Shown in pieces: positions 7,618 to 15,558 of a stretch of 21,203 bases of DNA. The notes under the pieces are model-generated. The model did not search any database and was not told the DNA's origin. It saw nothing but the letters and a program-made list of their open reading frames with translations. The DNA lies in IMG/VR virus record IMGVR_UViG_3300036900_000095, positions 1 to 21,203 of that record; one strand, 5' to 3'. The stretch's first letter is position 1. The number at the start of each line of letters is the position of its first letter. Source of the DNA: a virus. Both the position numbers and the translations under genes were made by a program.

Positions 7618-9339
7618 ATGGCACAATTCTGGACCGAGGATCCATCGATCGGCAACGCGCTCGCCGGCCTCGCCGACAGTTTCTCCTACAAGAGCCAGCT
7701 CGCGGCGGCGAACTCGCTCGAGGATCTCAAGAAGAAGCGCGCGCAGGCTGCAGCAGCGACCGCGGCCGACGCCGCCAACCGGGCGATGGTGGGTGGGTGG
7801 CAACCGCCGACCGTGGATCCGCAAACGCCGTACCAGGAAGCCTGGGTGAACAGCAGCGGTGCGCGCGGCAGCGAGACCGTGCCGCTGACGGGGCCGCAGC
7901 CGCTGCGCGCTTATACGCCCGACATCACCGCGGCCGATGCCAACGTCACCGCCCAGGCGCAACAGCAGCGCAACGCAGAATTTGAGCGGGTGCGTGCCAA
8001 GCAGCTCGCCGATACATCGCTCGGCTACCAGCACGTCACCAGCATGGGCGACGTCGCCACCAACGCGCCGAAGATGGAGGCGCAGACGCGGCTCGATCTG
8101 ACCGGCGTGCCGAAGACGTACGAGGACCAGGTCAAGATGCAGACGCAGCTCACCGGCCAGCTGCCGATGCTCGACGTCAAGGGCACCACCAACAACTGGA
8201 CGGCAACGGATCCCGACACCGGCAAGGTAAGCAGCGGTCAGACGCGCGACGGCAGGACCGACCTCAACACCGGCCGCCCGCTGCCCCCCGGTGCGCTGAA
8301 GATGGGTGATGTTTCGGCCGATCAGTCTCCGTTCAAGGATGAAGGCGCGCGGCTCAAAGCGCTCGCAGACCTGACCAGAAAGGCGACGATCGGTCAGCAA
8401 CCACTGAGCCTCGACGAGCAGCAGCGGGCCGGCATTATTCTCGGCACCCAGTTCCCCAATGTGCAGAAGGTCGAGAAGGATGACGCCGGCAACATCCGCA
8501 TCGTGCGCTACGACGAAAAGGTGGCACCACCGGTCTACGGCCCACTGATCGCGCAGCTCAATGTCGGGCTCGGTGTTCGTCCAGCTGCGCCGGCACCAGC
8601 GCAGTCTGCGCCAAATGTGCCACCACCGGCACCGGAGCCTGGCGTAACAACTGGACCGATGCCGGCAAGCCCGGCAGCGCCGGCACCCGCAGACACAAAA
8701 CCGATCGTGCCGGCCGGCGCGCTCGCGCCCAACACGCCGGCGGTGAGTGCGCCGATCGTCCAGGGCAGCGGCGATCCGCAGCTCAAGGAGGTGCTCAACC
8801 ATCCGACCGTCAAAGGCGCGATCGACGCCACCCGCGCCTACAACGAAATGGTCAAGGCGAACGAAGCCAACACACCGGAAGCCGCGCTGCACATGATCTA
8901 CATGCTGGCGAAGATCTACGACCCGAACAGCGTGGTGCGCGAGGGCGAGGTGGCGACGGCGCAGAACACGAGCCCGGCGGCAGAAAAATGGTGGGGACTT
9001 TATCAGAAGCAGCTCGAGGCCAAATCACCTCTGAGCGAACGCGCCAAGGCGTCGTTCCTCGAAGAAGGCTACAAGGCAGCGCAGGCGCACTACGACGCAG
9101 CCGCACCGCTGGTTCAGTATGCCGGCGAGCGCGCGCAGCGGCTTGGCCTGGATCCGCGCAACGTCACTGTGCCGCTGCAGGCGCCGCAGCGACAAGGCCC
9201 GGCACCTGCAGCAACGGCGCCGCCTGCAGCGCCGCGGTCGACTGAGGTCAGGCCGGCCGATCGCGAGGCGATCGCCTGGGCGCGGGCAAATCCGAAGGAT
9301 CCTCGATCGGCACAGATCTTGAGGCAGAACGGATTTTAA
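7618..9339 (+). CDS. putative DNA-ejection protein (T7 gp15-like role), 573 aa
   Basis: The protein has an Ala/Gln-rich N-terminal half with a Lys-rich helix (residues about 33-43), a strongly Pro/Ala-rich linker (about 320-380) and a structured C-terminal region. The latter carries MIYMLAKIYDPNSVVREGE at residues 426-444, a motif frequent in phage virion/ejection proteins, and ends with a helix-rich segment (AIAWARANPKDPRSAQIL) that is also seen at the ends of phage structural proteins. Size and position after the gp14-like gene fit the ejection complex. T7 gp15 is 747 aa, so it is shorter; identity with gp15 is not shown, only the role by context. Confidence 0.55.
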   Translation: MAQFWTEDPSIGNALAGLADSFSYKSQLAAANSLEDLKKKRAQAAAATAADAANRAMVGGWQPPTVDPQTPYQEAWVNSSGARGSETVPLTGPQPLRAYTPDITAADANVTAQAQQQRNAEFERVRAKQLADTSLGYQHVTSMGDVATNAPKMEAQTRLDLTGVPKTYEDQVKMQTQLTGQLPMLDVKGTTNNWTATDPDTGKVSSGQTRDGRTDLNTGRPLPPGALKMGDVSADQSPFKDEGARLKALADLTRKATIGQQPLSLDEQQRAGIILGTQFPNVQKVEKDDAGNIRIVRYDEKVAPPVYGPLIAQLNVGLGVRPAAPAPAQSAPNVPPPAPEPGVTTGPMPASPAAPAPADTKPIVPAGALAPNTPAVSAPIVQGSGDPQLKEVLNHPTVKGAIDATRAYNEMVKANEANTPEAALHMIYMLAKIYDPNSVVREGEVATAQNTSPAAEKWWGLYQKQLEAKSPLSERAKASFLEEGYKAAQAHYDAAAPLVQYAGERAQRLGLDPRNVTVPLQAPQRQGPAPAATAPPAAPRSTEVRPADREAIAWARANPKDPRSAQILRQNGF

Positions 9340-9341
9340 CG

Positions 9342-11450
9342 ATGGCCTTTGATCCAGATGCATATCTGGCTGAAACGTCACCGCCGGCGGCCGCCGGCGG
9401 TTTTGATCCCGACGAGTATCTCAAGAAAAAAACAGCCGAGGCATCAGCGGGACCAACCATGGCCGGCCGTGTGGCCAGTTTCCTCGGTGCGCCAAGTCCA
9501 GAGCAACCTGACCCTTACGGCGCCAATGCCACCATCGGTCGCGTTGCCACCGGCGTTGTTGGCGGCATCCCCGACCTGGCAATCAAGGTCCAGAACGCCG
9601 GCCTCAATCCGTTCGACATGCCTGGAGCGGTGGCCGACAAAATCATGGCGAGGTTTGGCTACACCCCGCCAGAGAAAACCAAAATCCCCGAGGTGACGCC
9701 GTTGTTGCGTCAGGCCACCGGCACGCCCGAGCTGCCGGCCGATGCTTCAGGCACCAGGCGCTTCCTCGAGGGAGCTGCAACGGTGGCGGCTGGAGGCGGC
9801 GCTCAGGGCGTCGGTCGCGCCATTGCTGCGACGGTCCCGGCCGGCGCAACTGCCGGCACCGCCGCCATCTTGCCGGCGGCTGTGGCAACAGCGCGCAACA
9901 TCGTCGCCCCCGTCGTTGGCTCCGAGGTCGGCGGCAATATCGGCGAGAAGGTCGGCGGCGAAAAAGGCCAGGTGCTCGGATCTTTGCTCGGCGGCCTTGC
10001 CGGCAGCGCACCGAGCCCCAGCTCGCTCGTCGAGCGCTACTACGGCGCCCACGCGCGGCCGGATGCGCCGGCGATCGCCGCCAAGGCCAAGGCGGAAAAC
10101 ATGGATACAACGGCCGGCATGCTCGGCAACGAAAGGATCCAGAACCTCGAGCGTGACATTGCCAACCGCGGCGTGTTGCCGGGTCTCGATAATCCTGTCG
10201 TCAACGCACGCGAGCGCACCCTGGTGCAGGCCCGCGAACGCGCCGACCAGGCTGCAGCCGATCGCGGCGCCATGCATCCATCGCCGACGCCAGGCACGAT
10301 CGGCGAGAACGTGCTCACTGCTGCCGAGCAGACCGCGCAAGGGCTACGCGGGACGAGCTCGGCCGGCCAGCAGGCGCTGATCGATCGCGTCACGCCGGAG
10401 GCGCCGGTCAATGTCTCCCCGGTCTATGCAGCGCTGAAGGCTGAGATCGCGAAAACATCACCGGATGTGGCGAGGCCCATGCAGGCACGCCTCGATGCGC
10501 TCGAGCAGATGATGCCGCGTGATCAAACCGGCCGGGTCGCCCCTGGGCCCAACGGCGAGATCAATGTGCCGTATCAGCGCATGAAAGACTGGCGCAGCAA
10601 TCTTGGCCGCGGCACGCAGGTGCAGGAGCCGCTGCCGGCCGGGCACCTTGACCAGATCTATGGAGCAGTCACCGATGCGATGCGCGAGACCGCAGCTGCG
10701 CACGGCGTTACGCCGGCGGAATTTAATGCGGTGCAAGGAACGACGCGCACCCTGACTGGATCCGGCGGGCCGGTGAAATACTTTGAGAAGATCGCCGGCA
10801 AGGAAGGCACATCAGGCGAGCGGGTTGGCGCCATGCCGCCCGAGCGCGCGTTCAATCGCGTCGTCGACGAGCAGAACCCCGAAGGCTTGCAGCGGCTCGA
10901 GCAGCATGCACCGCAAGCGCTCGATCGCATTGCCGGCGACACGCTGCGCTTACGCGCGCAGGAGACGCTCGGCCAGGGCGGCACCGGCGGCAGTGGTGCG
11001 CCGATCGAAGGCATCAGGGGCGGTGGCGCCCGAGGTGCGGCTAACTTTGCCAACTGGTGGAACAGTATGAGCCCCGAGGCGCAGCGCATCCTGGGCGGCA
11101 ATCGGCGGGGGACGATGCAAAACCTCTCCGAGCTGATGAGCGCCTTCAATTATCCGACCCGGCAGACCGGGTTGGGGCGAGCTGTCGGCGGCGCGGTCGG
11201 CGGCCTGGGCGGACGCCTTGCTGTGGCTCACACGCTCGGCGAAGGGGCCGCCGCGATTGGTTTGCCAAGATCCGTAGGCTTGGGTGCCGGCTATTTTGGT
11301 GTGGCGCCGCTCATGAATTATCTGCACGGCCGACTGCTCGAGAGCGGCGCGGCGCGGCGCGGCATGGCCGGCGACTATTCGACGACCGGCACGCCGACAA
11401 TCGCTGATCTGATCGCGCAGCTCACTGCAGCAGGGAACGCAAACCGATGA
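9342..11450 (+). CDS. putative large internal virion/ejection protein, 702 aa
   Basis: The N-terminus carries two copies of a short motif, FDPDAYL (residues 3-9) and FDPDEYL (21-27), separated by a Pro/Ala/Gly linker. Residues about 140-230 are a Gly/Ala-rich hydrophobic block (VVGSEVGGNIGEKVGGEKG and LGSLLGGLAG), and another is near the C-terminus (about 610-660), both able to interact with membranes. The middle is helical and charged. Long proteins of this type encoded between gp14-like and muralytic genes act as ejected internal core proteins. The gene begins 2 bases after the previous stop and its end overlaps the next start as ATGA. No enzymatic motif is seen. Confidence 0.55.
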   Translation: MAFDPDAYLAETSPPAAAGGFDPDEYLKKKTAEASAGPTMAGRVASFLGAPSPEQPDPYGANATIGRVATGVVGGIPDLAIKVQNAGLNPFDMPGAVADKIMARFGYTPPEKTKIPEVTPLLRQATGTPELPADASGTRRFLEGAATVAAGGGAQGVGRAIAATVPAGATAGTAAILPAAVATARNIVAPVVGSEVGGNIGEKVGGEKGQVLGSLLGGLAGSAPSPSSLVERYYGAHARPDAPAIAAKAKAENMDTTAGMLGNERIQNLERDIANRGVLPGLDNPVVNARERTLVQARERADQAAADRGAMHPSPTPGTIGENVLTAAEQTAQGLRGTSSAGQQALIDRVTPEAPVNVSPVYAALKAEIAKTSPDVARPMQARLDALEQMMPRDQTGRVAPGPNGEINVPYQRMKDWRSNLGRGTQVQEPLPAGHLDQIYGAVTDAMRETAAAHGVTPAEFNAVQGTTRTLTGSGGPVKYFEKIAGKEGTSGERVGAMPPERAFNRVVDEQNPEGLQRLEQHAPQALDRIAGDTLRLRAQETLGQGGTGGSGAPIEGIRGGGARGAANFANWWNSMSPEAQRILGGNRRGTMQNLSELMSAFNYPTRQTGLGRAVGGAVGGLGGRLAVAHTLGEGAAAIGLPRSVGLGAGYFGVAPLMNYLHGRLLESGAARRGMAGDYSTTGTPTIADLIAQLTAAGNANR

Positions 11451-13411
11451 TTGACCGCAGTCAGTTTCTCGACGAACTGCGCCGCAACCCCGATCTCATG
11501 CATCGCATTGCCGTGATCACGGCCGGCGAGGTGAGCGCCAGTGCGCCGATCTCCAAGCAGATCCTGCAGGCCGAGACGATCTTCAACCGCGCGATGGCGC
11601 GCGGCCAGACGCTCGAGCAGGTGATGCAGGAACATCGTTTCAAGGGTGATGCCGGCTACTACCCGCCCGAGACGTTCACGAACGGCGAGAAATCATTAGC
11701 GCGCAACGGCGGCGAGGCGCGCTTCAAGGAACTGGTGCTCAAGCCGGTGATCAACGGCTCCGACGTCGGCACGCAGACATTGGGTTTTGCGCCGACCGGG
11801 AATGCCTCCGAAGGCACCAATCGTTTTGCCTCCAGTCGCGCCGCGCGCGGCGTCTACTCACAATACAAATGGCATCCTGACGGCAAGGAAATGTACGTCC
11901 AGGAGGCCGGCTCCGGTGATCGCAACGAGCGGATCATGGCCAAGCGCACCGGCGCACAACCGACCCAGCTCGCTGACCAGCTACCGGGAGGCGCGCAGCC
12001 TGCCGGCTACGAGGGCGTCAACTACGCCACGCCGCGGCAGACACCGGAAGAGGCCGCGAACACCGCGCAACTCAAGCGCCACTATGGCGCCGGCTATCAG
12101 CCGCCTGGCGTGGTTGACGTCGCTAACCCTGCAGCGCCGAACCTCGCGCAGATCCCGCTGCCGCCACAGCGGCCGGGCGGCGCCGGGCCAGGAGCTGCTG
12201 CGACTGCAACGGCAGCAGCGCCGGCAGCACCGTCCATCGCTGATGGACTAGCCAACCTGACGATCGACGAAGCGCAGCGCGGCGGCGGGACGGCGCCGGC
12301 GCCCGAGCCGCTGGTCGCGCAGGCGCCGCCAGTTGCGACACCGCCGGCCACACCGCAAACAACGACGACGGTGTCGGCGCGATCGACAACGCCGCCGCGG
12401 CCGGTTGCTTCGCTCGGTGATCGCATTATCGCGGCCATGGGTCCGCGCGGCGGCGGCCGATCGAGCTACATCGATCCCGGTACAGGTCACCAGATCCTCA
12501 ACCCCGGCGGTTCCGGCGAGGAGGGCATGGGGATCACACGAGATCTGGGGCGGCCTTCATCGCCTCCCGGCGGGGCACAACCCAGATCGGCGGCTCGACC
12601 GGCTAGTCCTCGCGCGGCCGAGCCGTCGCCTGGCTTACGCGACATGGCGCAGGAGCCATACACGCGCGCGACCGTGCCCGACATTCTCGCGCCCGAGAAC
12701 AACACGCGCCGCACCGTGCCCGACATCCAGACCGACATGAGAACGCCGGCCGCGCCAGCGCCTTCGGTGCCGTTCGACGAGAACGACATGCAGCGGCGCA
12801 ATGCCTTCGACCGGCCGGGGCTCAAGCCGTTCGACACAACAATGTTTGACGTGAAACCATCCGACCAGCAGCGACCGCTCGGCGATTTCACGCCGGCGCG
12901 ACCTGTGCAGGCAGATTTTGTCACCGAGCTCTCGCGCGCGCTGCGACTGCCAACACGGCAAAACGCGAGCGTGCCGCCACCCTCGGCCACGCCATTCCCC
13001 CTCGCGCCGGATGCCGCGCGAATGCTCGCGCCGCCAACGAGCGGTCCCGCCCCGACGCTGCCCCGATCGCTGGAAGACCGCTCAGTGGCCCCCGCATTCG
13101 GAGGTAGACCATCACCGCTGCCGTTTACGCCGAGGACAACGGGCGAGCAGCTGCTCGGGCTGTCGCCGTTCACGCCCGGCGCCGGCGGATCCGCAACGCA
13201 GCCGCCGGTGACGGTGGAGCAGCGACCCACGCAGCCGGACACCAACATGCCGGCGCAGGCCGCGCCGGCGGTTTCGCCGGTCGCCGGCGGGCCGAACCTG
13301 TCGCCGTTTGATCAGTGGCCACCGCCATGGTGGAATTTTGCCGGCGGCGATTTCGGTGGGGATTTTGGCGCGGGCTTCGGAGGTGGCTATGACTTCGGTG
13401 CCTTTGGTTAA
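11447..13411 (+). CDS. putative ejection protein with N-terminal cell-wall-hydrolase-like domain, 654 aa
   Basis: Residues about 10-80 have the plan of SleB/cell-wall-hydrolase-type domains: RIAVITAGEVSASAP with Glu28 in the catalytic-Glu position, then QAETIFNRAMARG, then GYYPPETFTNG. Enzymes of this sort in internal virion proteins open the peptidoglycan during DNA entry. Residues about 170-620 are Pro/Ala/Thr-rich, probably disordered, and include a repeated TVPDI motif at 409-413 and 423-427. The last ~25 residues are Gly/Phe/Asp-rich (GGDFGGDFGAGFGGGYDFG). The start overlaps the previous stop by 4 bases. The hydrolase call is from the motif pattern only. Confidence 0.55.
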   Translation: MIDRSQFLDELRRNPDLMHRIAVITAGEVSASAPISKQILQAETIFNRAMARGQTLEQVMQEHRFKGDAGYYPPETFTNGEKSLARNGGEARFKELVLKPVINGSDVGTQTLGFAPTGNASEGTNRFASSRAARGVYSQYKWHPDGKEMYVQEAGSGDRNERIMAKRTGAQPTQLADQLPGGAQPAGYEGVNYATPRQTPEEAANTAQLKRHYGAGYQPPGVVDVANPAAPNLAQIPLPPQRPGGAGPGAAATATAAAPAAPSIADGLANLTIDEAQRGGGTAPAPEPLVAQAPPVATPPATPQTTTTVSARSTTPPRPVASLGDRIIAAMGPRGGGRSSYIDPGTGHQILNPGGSGEEGMGITRDLGRPSSPPGGAQPRSAARPASPRAAEPSPGLRDMAQEPYTRATVPDILAPENNTRRTVPDIQTDMRTPAAPAPSVPFDENDMQRRNAFDRPGLKPFDTTMFDVKPSDQQRPLGDFTPARPVQADFVTELSRALRLPTRQNASVPPPSATPFPLAPDAARMLAPPTSGPAPTLPRSLEDRSVAPAFGGRPSPLPFTPRTTGEQLLGLSPFTPGAGGSATQPPVTVEQRPTQPDTNMPAQAAPAVSPVAGGPNLSPFDQWPPPWWNFAGGDFGGDFGAGFGGGYDFGAFG

Positions 13412-13430
13412 GATCGAAAGTTTTTAATTG

Positions 13431-13476
13431 TGGGATTATATAACGTGGGATTATAGTACCTCCTCTCTGGGGGTAC
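13431..13476 (+). promoter_or_regulatory. direct repeat GTGGGATTATA x2 and hairpin before the small membrane-protein cluster
   Basis: GTGGGATTATA occurs at about 13430-13440 and again at 13445-13455, 15 bases apart. TATAAC and TATAGT inside these copies resemble -10 boxes, but no good -35 is visible. The second copy is followed at once by an imperfect hairpin, GTACCTCC (13456-13463) with GGGGGTAC (13469-13476) around TCTCT. The G-rich arm is also the only Shine-Dalgarno-like sequence for the ATG at 13481, so the hairpin may limit its translation. Confidence 0.4.
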
Positions 13477-13480
13477 CATC

Positions 13481-13621
13481 ATGGATTTACTGGGCTGGCT
13501 GGCGGTGATCGCGATCACCGCGGGGTTGACGCTTTTCTTTTTCGTGGCACCGCAGTGTCCCGACGCTGATCATCAGTCCGTAAGGATCGGTTCAGTCCTG
13601 CTGGCGGGCTGCACCAAATGA
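13481..13621 (+). CDS. small membrane protein, 46 aa (candidate holin-class)
   Basis: Too short for routine ORF calling, but it starts after a small regulatory hairpin, ends in a TGA that overlaps the next ATG as ATGA, and encodes one clear transmembrane helix (GWLAVIAITAGLTLFFFVAP, residues about 5-24) followed by a polar tail. It is the first of three nested membrane peptides at the end of the late operon, where lysis genes usually lie. No family is recognised, so a lysis role is inference from size, topology and position. Confidence 0.55.
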   Translation: MDLLGWLAVIAITAGLTLFFFVAPQCPDADHQSVRIGSVLLAGCTK

Positions 13622-13722
13622 CGCTGCTTTCCGCCGCCGCAGTCATCGGGGCCATCTGCCTTTTCATCATCGTGTTGATCGGTTGGTTGCTGCTGAAACT
13701 GGACACGCCCGGTGACAATTAA
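13618..13722 (+). CDS. small membrane protein, 34 aa
   Basis: An ATG overlapping the previous stop (ATGA) opens a 34-residue frame. Residues about 7-27 (AAVIGAICLFIIVLIGWLLLK) are a single hydrophobic helix, followed by a short acidic/polar end (LDTPGDN). The GTG of the next gene lies inside its last codons. Translational coupling and matching topology with its neighbours argue that this is a real gene and not a random open frame. Function unknown; possibly an antiholin, holin part or other lysis factor. Confidence 0.5.
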   Translation: MTLLSAAAVIGAICLFIIVLIGWLLLKLDTPGDN

Positions 13723-13843
13723 GCCGGGGACCAAGTGGTTGGTCATTTTCGCCGCGTGGTTGGTGATGGCAATGATCCTGTCGGCGTCACCCGCAAGGCA
13801 GGTGCTGCGCTGGCCGACCGATATCAACACGCCGATCGACTAA
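13712..13843 (+). CDS. small membrane protein, 43 aa
   Basis: Starts at a GTG (13712) overlapping the end of the previous gene by 11 bases and ends at TAA 13841-13843. Residues about 9-25 (WLVIFAAWLVMAMILSA) form a hydrophobic helix, and the remainder is short and polar. It is the last gene of the plus-strand late operon and converges with the minus-strand gene ending at 13907. A longer plus-strand frame across this region (to 13980) is rejected as a shadow. Confidence 0.45.
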   Translation: MTIKPGTKWLVIFAAWLVMAMILSASPARQVLRWPTDINTPID

Positions 13844-13906
13844 GGCAGCAGATAAACGATTACCGCGATGATCACATTCCGCGGCCAAGTCACCACAGTG
13901 TGTCAG

Positions 13907-14146
13907 CTAGCTCACCTCGCGTCGAACCTTGTGGGCCTCAAAGTAATACTCGTCGCCGTTATCATCGAAACGACAGATGACCCAATACGGTCTTTTTTCA
14001 TCGACGCCGACGACGCGGTAATCATCGGCCCGTTTCCCGACAAGCTCTCTGCTGGCCTGCAGTTGCAGTTGGTAATCCCAGTAATTGCGGTAACAGCCCC
14101 ACATCACCCACGCCAGCACACATAGTCCAATCATCAGTTCAGTCAC
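13907..14146 (-). CDS. small membrane-anchored protein, 79 aa
   Basis: The product has an N-terminal hydrophobic helix (LMIGLCVLAWVMWGCY, residues about 4-19) and a soluble C-terminal part rich in aromatic and charged residues (YWVICRFDDNGDEYYF near residues 54-69). The start is a GTG at 14146-14144, with GGAG 8 bases before it and only 2 bases after the stop of the HTH gene; an internal ATG at 14134 is the alternative. It is the last gene of the recombinase operon. No function recognised. Confidence 0.65.
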   Translation of the reverse strand: MTELMIGLCVLAWVMWGCYRNYWDYQLQLQASRELVGKRADDYRVVGVDEKRPYWVICRFDDNGDEYYFEAHKVRREVS

Positions 14147-14148
14147 TT

Positions 14149-14379
14149 TTATTTCTCCAATTTTTTGATGGCGTAGTTGCCGGTCTTCCCGGTGGCGATC
14201 AGGTAGCGCAGGAAGCGCGCCACCGGTCCCGGCACGGTGCGCTGGTCATCGCGCCAGCGCCGGTGCGTCTTCTCGTCGATGCCGAGCAGGGTCGCCGCGT
14301 CGAGCCGCGACAGCCCGAGCTGCTCGATCGCCTTGGTGTACTGGTCACCGCTCATGTGGACGTTTTTGTCGAGGGTCAT
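14149..14379 (-). CDS. small HTH DNA-binding protein
   Basis: The 76-aa product carries a helix-turn-helix at residues about 12-45 ([21 protein letters not shown] then [14 protein letters not shown]), of the XRE-like type, and a basic C-terminal helix. The ATG at 14379 overlaps the serine recombinase stop as ATGA; a longer N-terminal version starting at 14424 is rejected for lack of coupling and poor sequence. It is a candidate regulator of this module, possibly including the palindromic sites described elsewhere, but which protein binds those sites is not shown. Confidence 0.65.
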   Translation of the reverse strand: MTLDKNVHMSGDQYTKAIEQLGLSRLDAATLLGIDEKTHRRWRDDQRTVPGPVARFLRYLIATGKTGNYAIKKLEK

Positions 14380-15023
14380 GCTGCGTACCTTTCCATCACG
14401 CGGATCACGGTCTTTGCTGACCACGGCCGGCCGGTCGGCGTGGCGACCTTGCGTGTGTTGAGCTCGGCGGCGATCGCGCGGGCTGACCCGAAGATGCCCC
14501 GCAATTCTTCGATCATCGGGAACAGCTCCTTGGCGCGGGCCGCGGCGAGCTCACGGTTCTTGTCGGCCTGCTTCTGGTTGCCGAGCTTCACGCCACGCGC
14601 CTTGGCGCCGGCGAGGGCAACCTTGGTGCGCTCGGAGATCATGCGGCGCTCCTGCTCGGCGAGCGCTGCGTAGATGTGCAGCATGAACGGGTCGGCGTTG
14701 GCGCCGAGGCTTGCGACGATGAAGGGCACCTTCTGCGCCATCAGCGAGGCGATGAAGGCAACGTCGCGCGAGAGGCGATCGAGCTTGGCTACGCAAATTG
14801 CCGCCTTTATCTTTTTTGCTTCCTTGAGAGCTGCAGCCAGATGTGGCCGGCGATCGAGGGCATCGCTGCCCTTGCCGGTCTCCACCTCGTGGTACTCGGC
14901 AACGATCTGCAGGCCTTCGGTCTTGGCGAATGCCTCAACGGCCGCGCGCTGCGCCTCGAGCCCCAGGCCGGAACGGCCCTGCTGCTGCGTCGACACCCGG
15001 TAGTAGGCAATCAGCGTTTTCAT
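14376..15023 (-). CDS. serine recombinase (small resolvase/invertase family)
   Basis: The 215-aa product has the catalytic-domain signature: YYRVSTQQQ with Arg9 and nucleophile Ser11, the motif DRLSRD (residues 82-87), and the long E-helix region [24 protein letters not shown] (about 121-144). The C-terminal part ([27 protein letters not shown]) is a helix-turn-helix of the recombinase domain. The start at 15023 is chosen because CAGGAGAG lies just before it; the promoter at 15047-15075 lies right upstream. It may act on a site within the phage or as an integration or dimer-resolution enzyme. A separate tyrosine integrase is also present, which is unusual. Confidence 0.9.
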   Translation of the reverse strand: MKTLIAYYRVSTQQQGRSGLGLEAQRAAVEAFAKTEGLQIVAEYHEVETGKGSDALDRRPHLAAALKEAKKIKAAICVAKLDRLSRDVAFIASLMAQKVPFIVASLGANADPFMLHIYAALAEQERRMISERTKVALAGAKARGVKLGNQKQADKNRELAAARAKELFPMIEELRGIFGSARAIAAELNTRKVATPTGRPWSAKTVIRVMERYAA

Positions 15024-15046
15024 CGATCTCTCCTGTCCAGGCCAGG

Positions 15047-15075
15047 AATATAGGGCCAACGGCCCACAGGGTCAA
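15047..15075 (-). promoter_or_regulatory. promoter of serine recombinase with operator in the spacer
   Basis: On the minus strand TTGACC (15075-15070) and TATATT (15052-15047) are separated by exactly 17 bases. The palindrome GGGCCAACGGCCCA (15053-15066) fills the spacer up to the -10 box. A bound protein would block RNA polymerase. The -35 is 5/6 and the -10 is 5/6 of the sigma70 consensus. Confidence 0.7.
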
Positions 15076-15087
15076 TAGGTAGGGGGG

Positions 15088-15116
15088 TTGACGAGGCTGG
15101 GCCAATGGCCCATACT
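15088..15116 (+). promoter_or_regulatory. promoter of the 121-aa gene with operator in the spacer
   Basis: On the plus strand TTGACG (15088-15093), a 17-base spacer and CATACT (15111-15116) form a sigma70-like promoter (5/6 and 4/6). The perfect palindrome TGGGCCAATGGCCCA occupies 15098-15112, overlapping the first two bases of the -10 box. It is divergent from the recombinase promoter, and both carry the same operator. Confidence 0.7.
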
Positions 15117-15141
15117 GGCTCATCAACAACAGGAGAAGACC

Positions 15142-15507
15142 ATGCGTAAGAACGACCTCAGAATACAGATCAACCTGGCGCTCGCCAGTCTCGATCGCGG
15201 CTGGAAGGGCGCCACCAAAGGCCTGACCGTCGCGCAGATGAAAGACATGCTCCAGGATCTGCGCCGCGAGCAGATCGCCCGCGGCATCATCAAGCCGCGC
15301 GCCGGCGAGCGGGACGTCGTCCTCGAGGTGTCCGATCACGGCACCGTCGTCGGGTTCTCCCCGAAGAGCGAGGCCGCCGACGAGCTGCTGCACTCACTCG
15401 GCGCCAGCGCGTACCAGTGGATGGGCAACACGCTCTACATGGATCACCGGGTCGCCCAGGACTTCATCGCCCAGGTGTCCGAGGAGGGCGGCAAGTTCGT
15501 CGGATAG
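15142..15507 (+). CDS. hypothetical early protein, 121 aa
   Basis: The product is not recognised. It starts at 15142 after AGGAG (15131-15135); an upstream ATG at 15088 is rejected because it lies inside the promoter. The N-terminus (about residues 8-45) is basic and helical (LTVAQMKDMLQDLRREQIARG), and the C-terminal half is mixed. It is the only plus-strand gene between the convergent recombinase and integrase units, has its own operator-controlled promoter and ends in a strong terminator. That isolated arrangement is typical of a lysogeny or early-control gene, so it may be a regulator, but this is inference. Confidence 0.65.
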   Translation: MRKNDLRIQINLALASLDRGWKGATKGLTVAQMKDMLQDLRREQIARGIIKPRAGERDVVLEVSDHGTVVGFSPKSEAADELLHSLGASAYQWMGNTLYMDHRVAQDFIAQVSEEGGKFVG

Positions 15508-15530
15508 ATCGAGCTCCAGGCCCAACGACA

Positions 15531-15558
15531 AACCCCCGCCTCTCGGCGGGGGTTTTTG
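15531..15558 (+). terminator. strong intrinsic terminator
   Basis: A 10-bp GC-rich stem AACCCCCGCC (15531-15540) with GGCGGGGGTT (15545-15554) around a TCTC loop, followed by TTT at 15555-15557, ends the 121-aa gene transcript 24 bases after its stop codon. Confidence 0.9.

Noticed and set aside
13735-13980. Plus-strand frame across the end of the small membrane cluster
   Set aside because: Low-complexity and overlaps genes on both strands; coupling supports the 13712 frame instead.
14380-14424. Longer N-terminus of the HTH protein
   Set aside because: The ATG at 14379 overlaps the recombinase stop as ATGA, which is the coupled arrangement used elsewhere in this phage.
15088-15141. Earlier in-frame ATG for the 121-aa gene
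   Set aside because: It lies within the predicted -35 and operator region, and AGGAG supports 15142.
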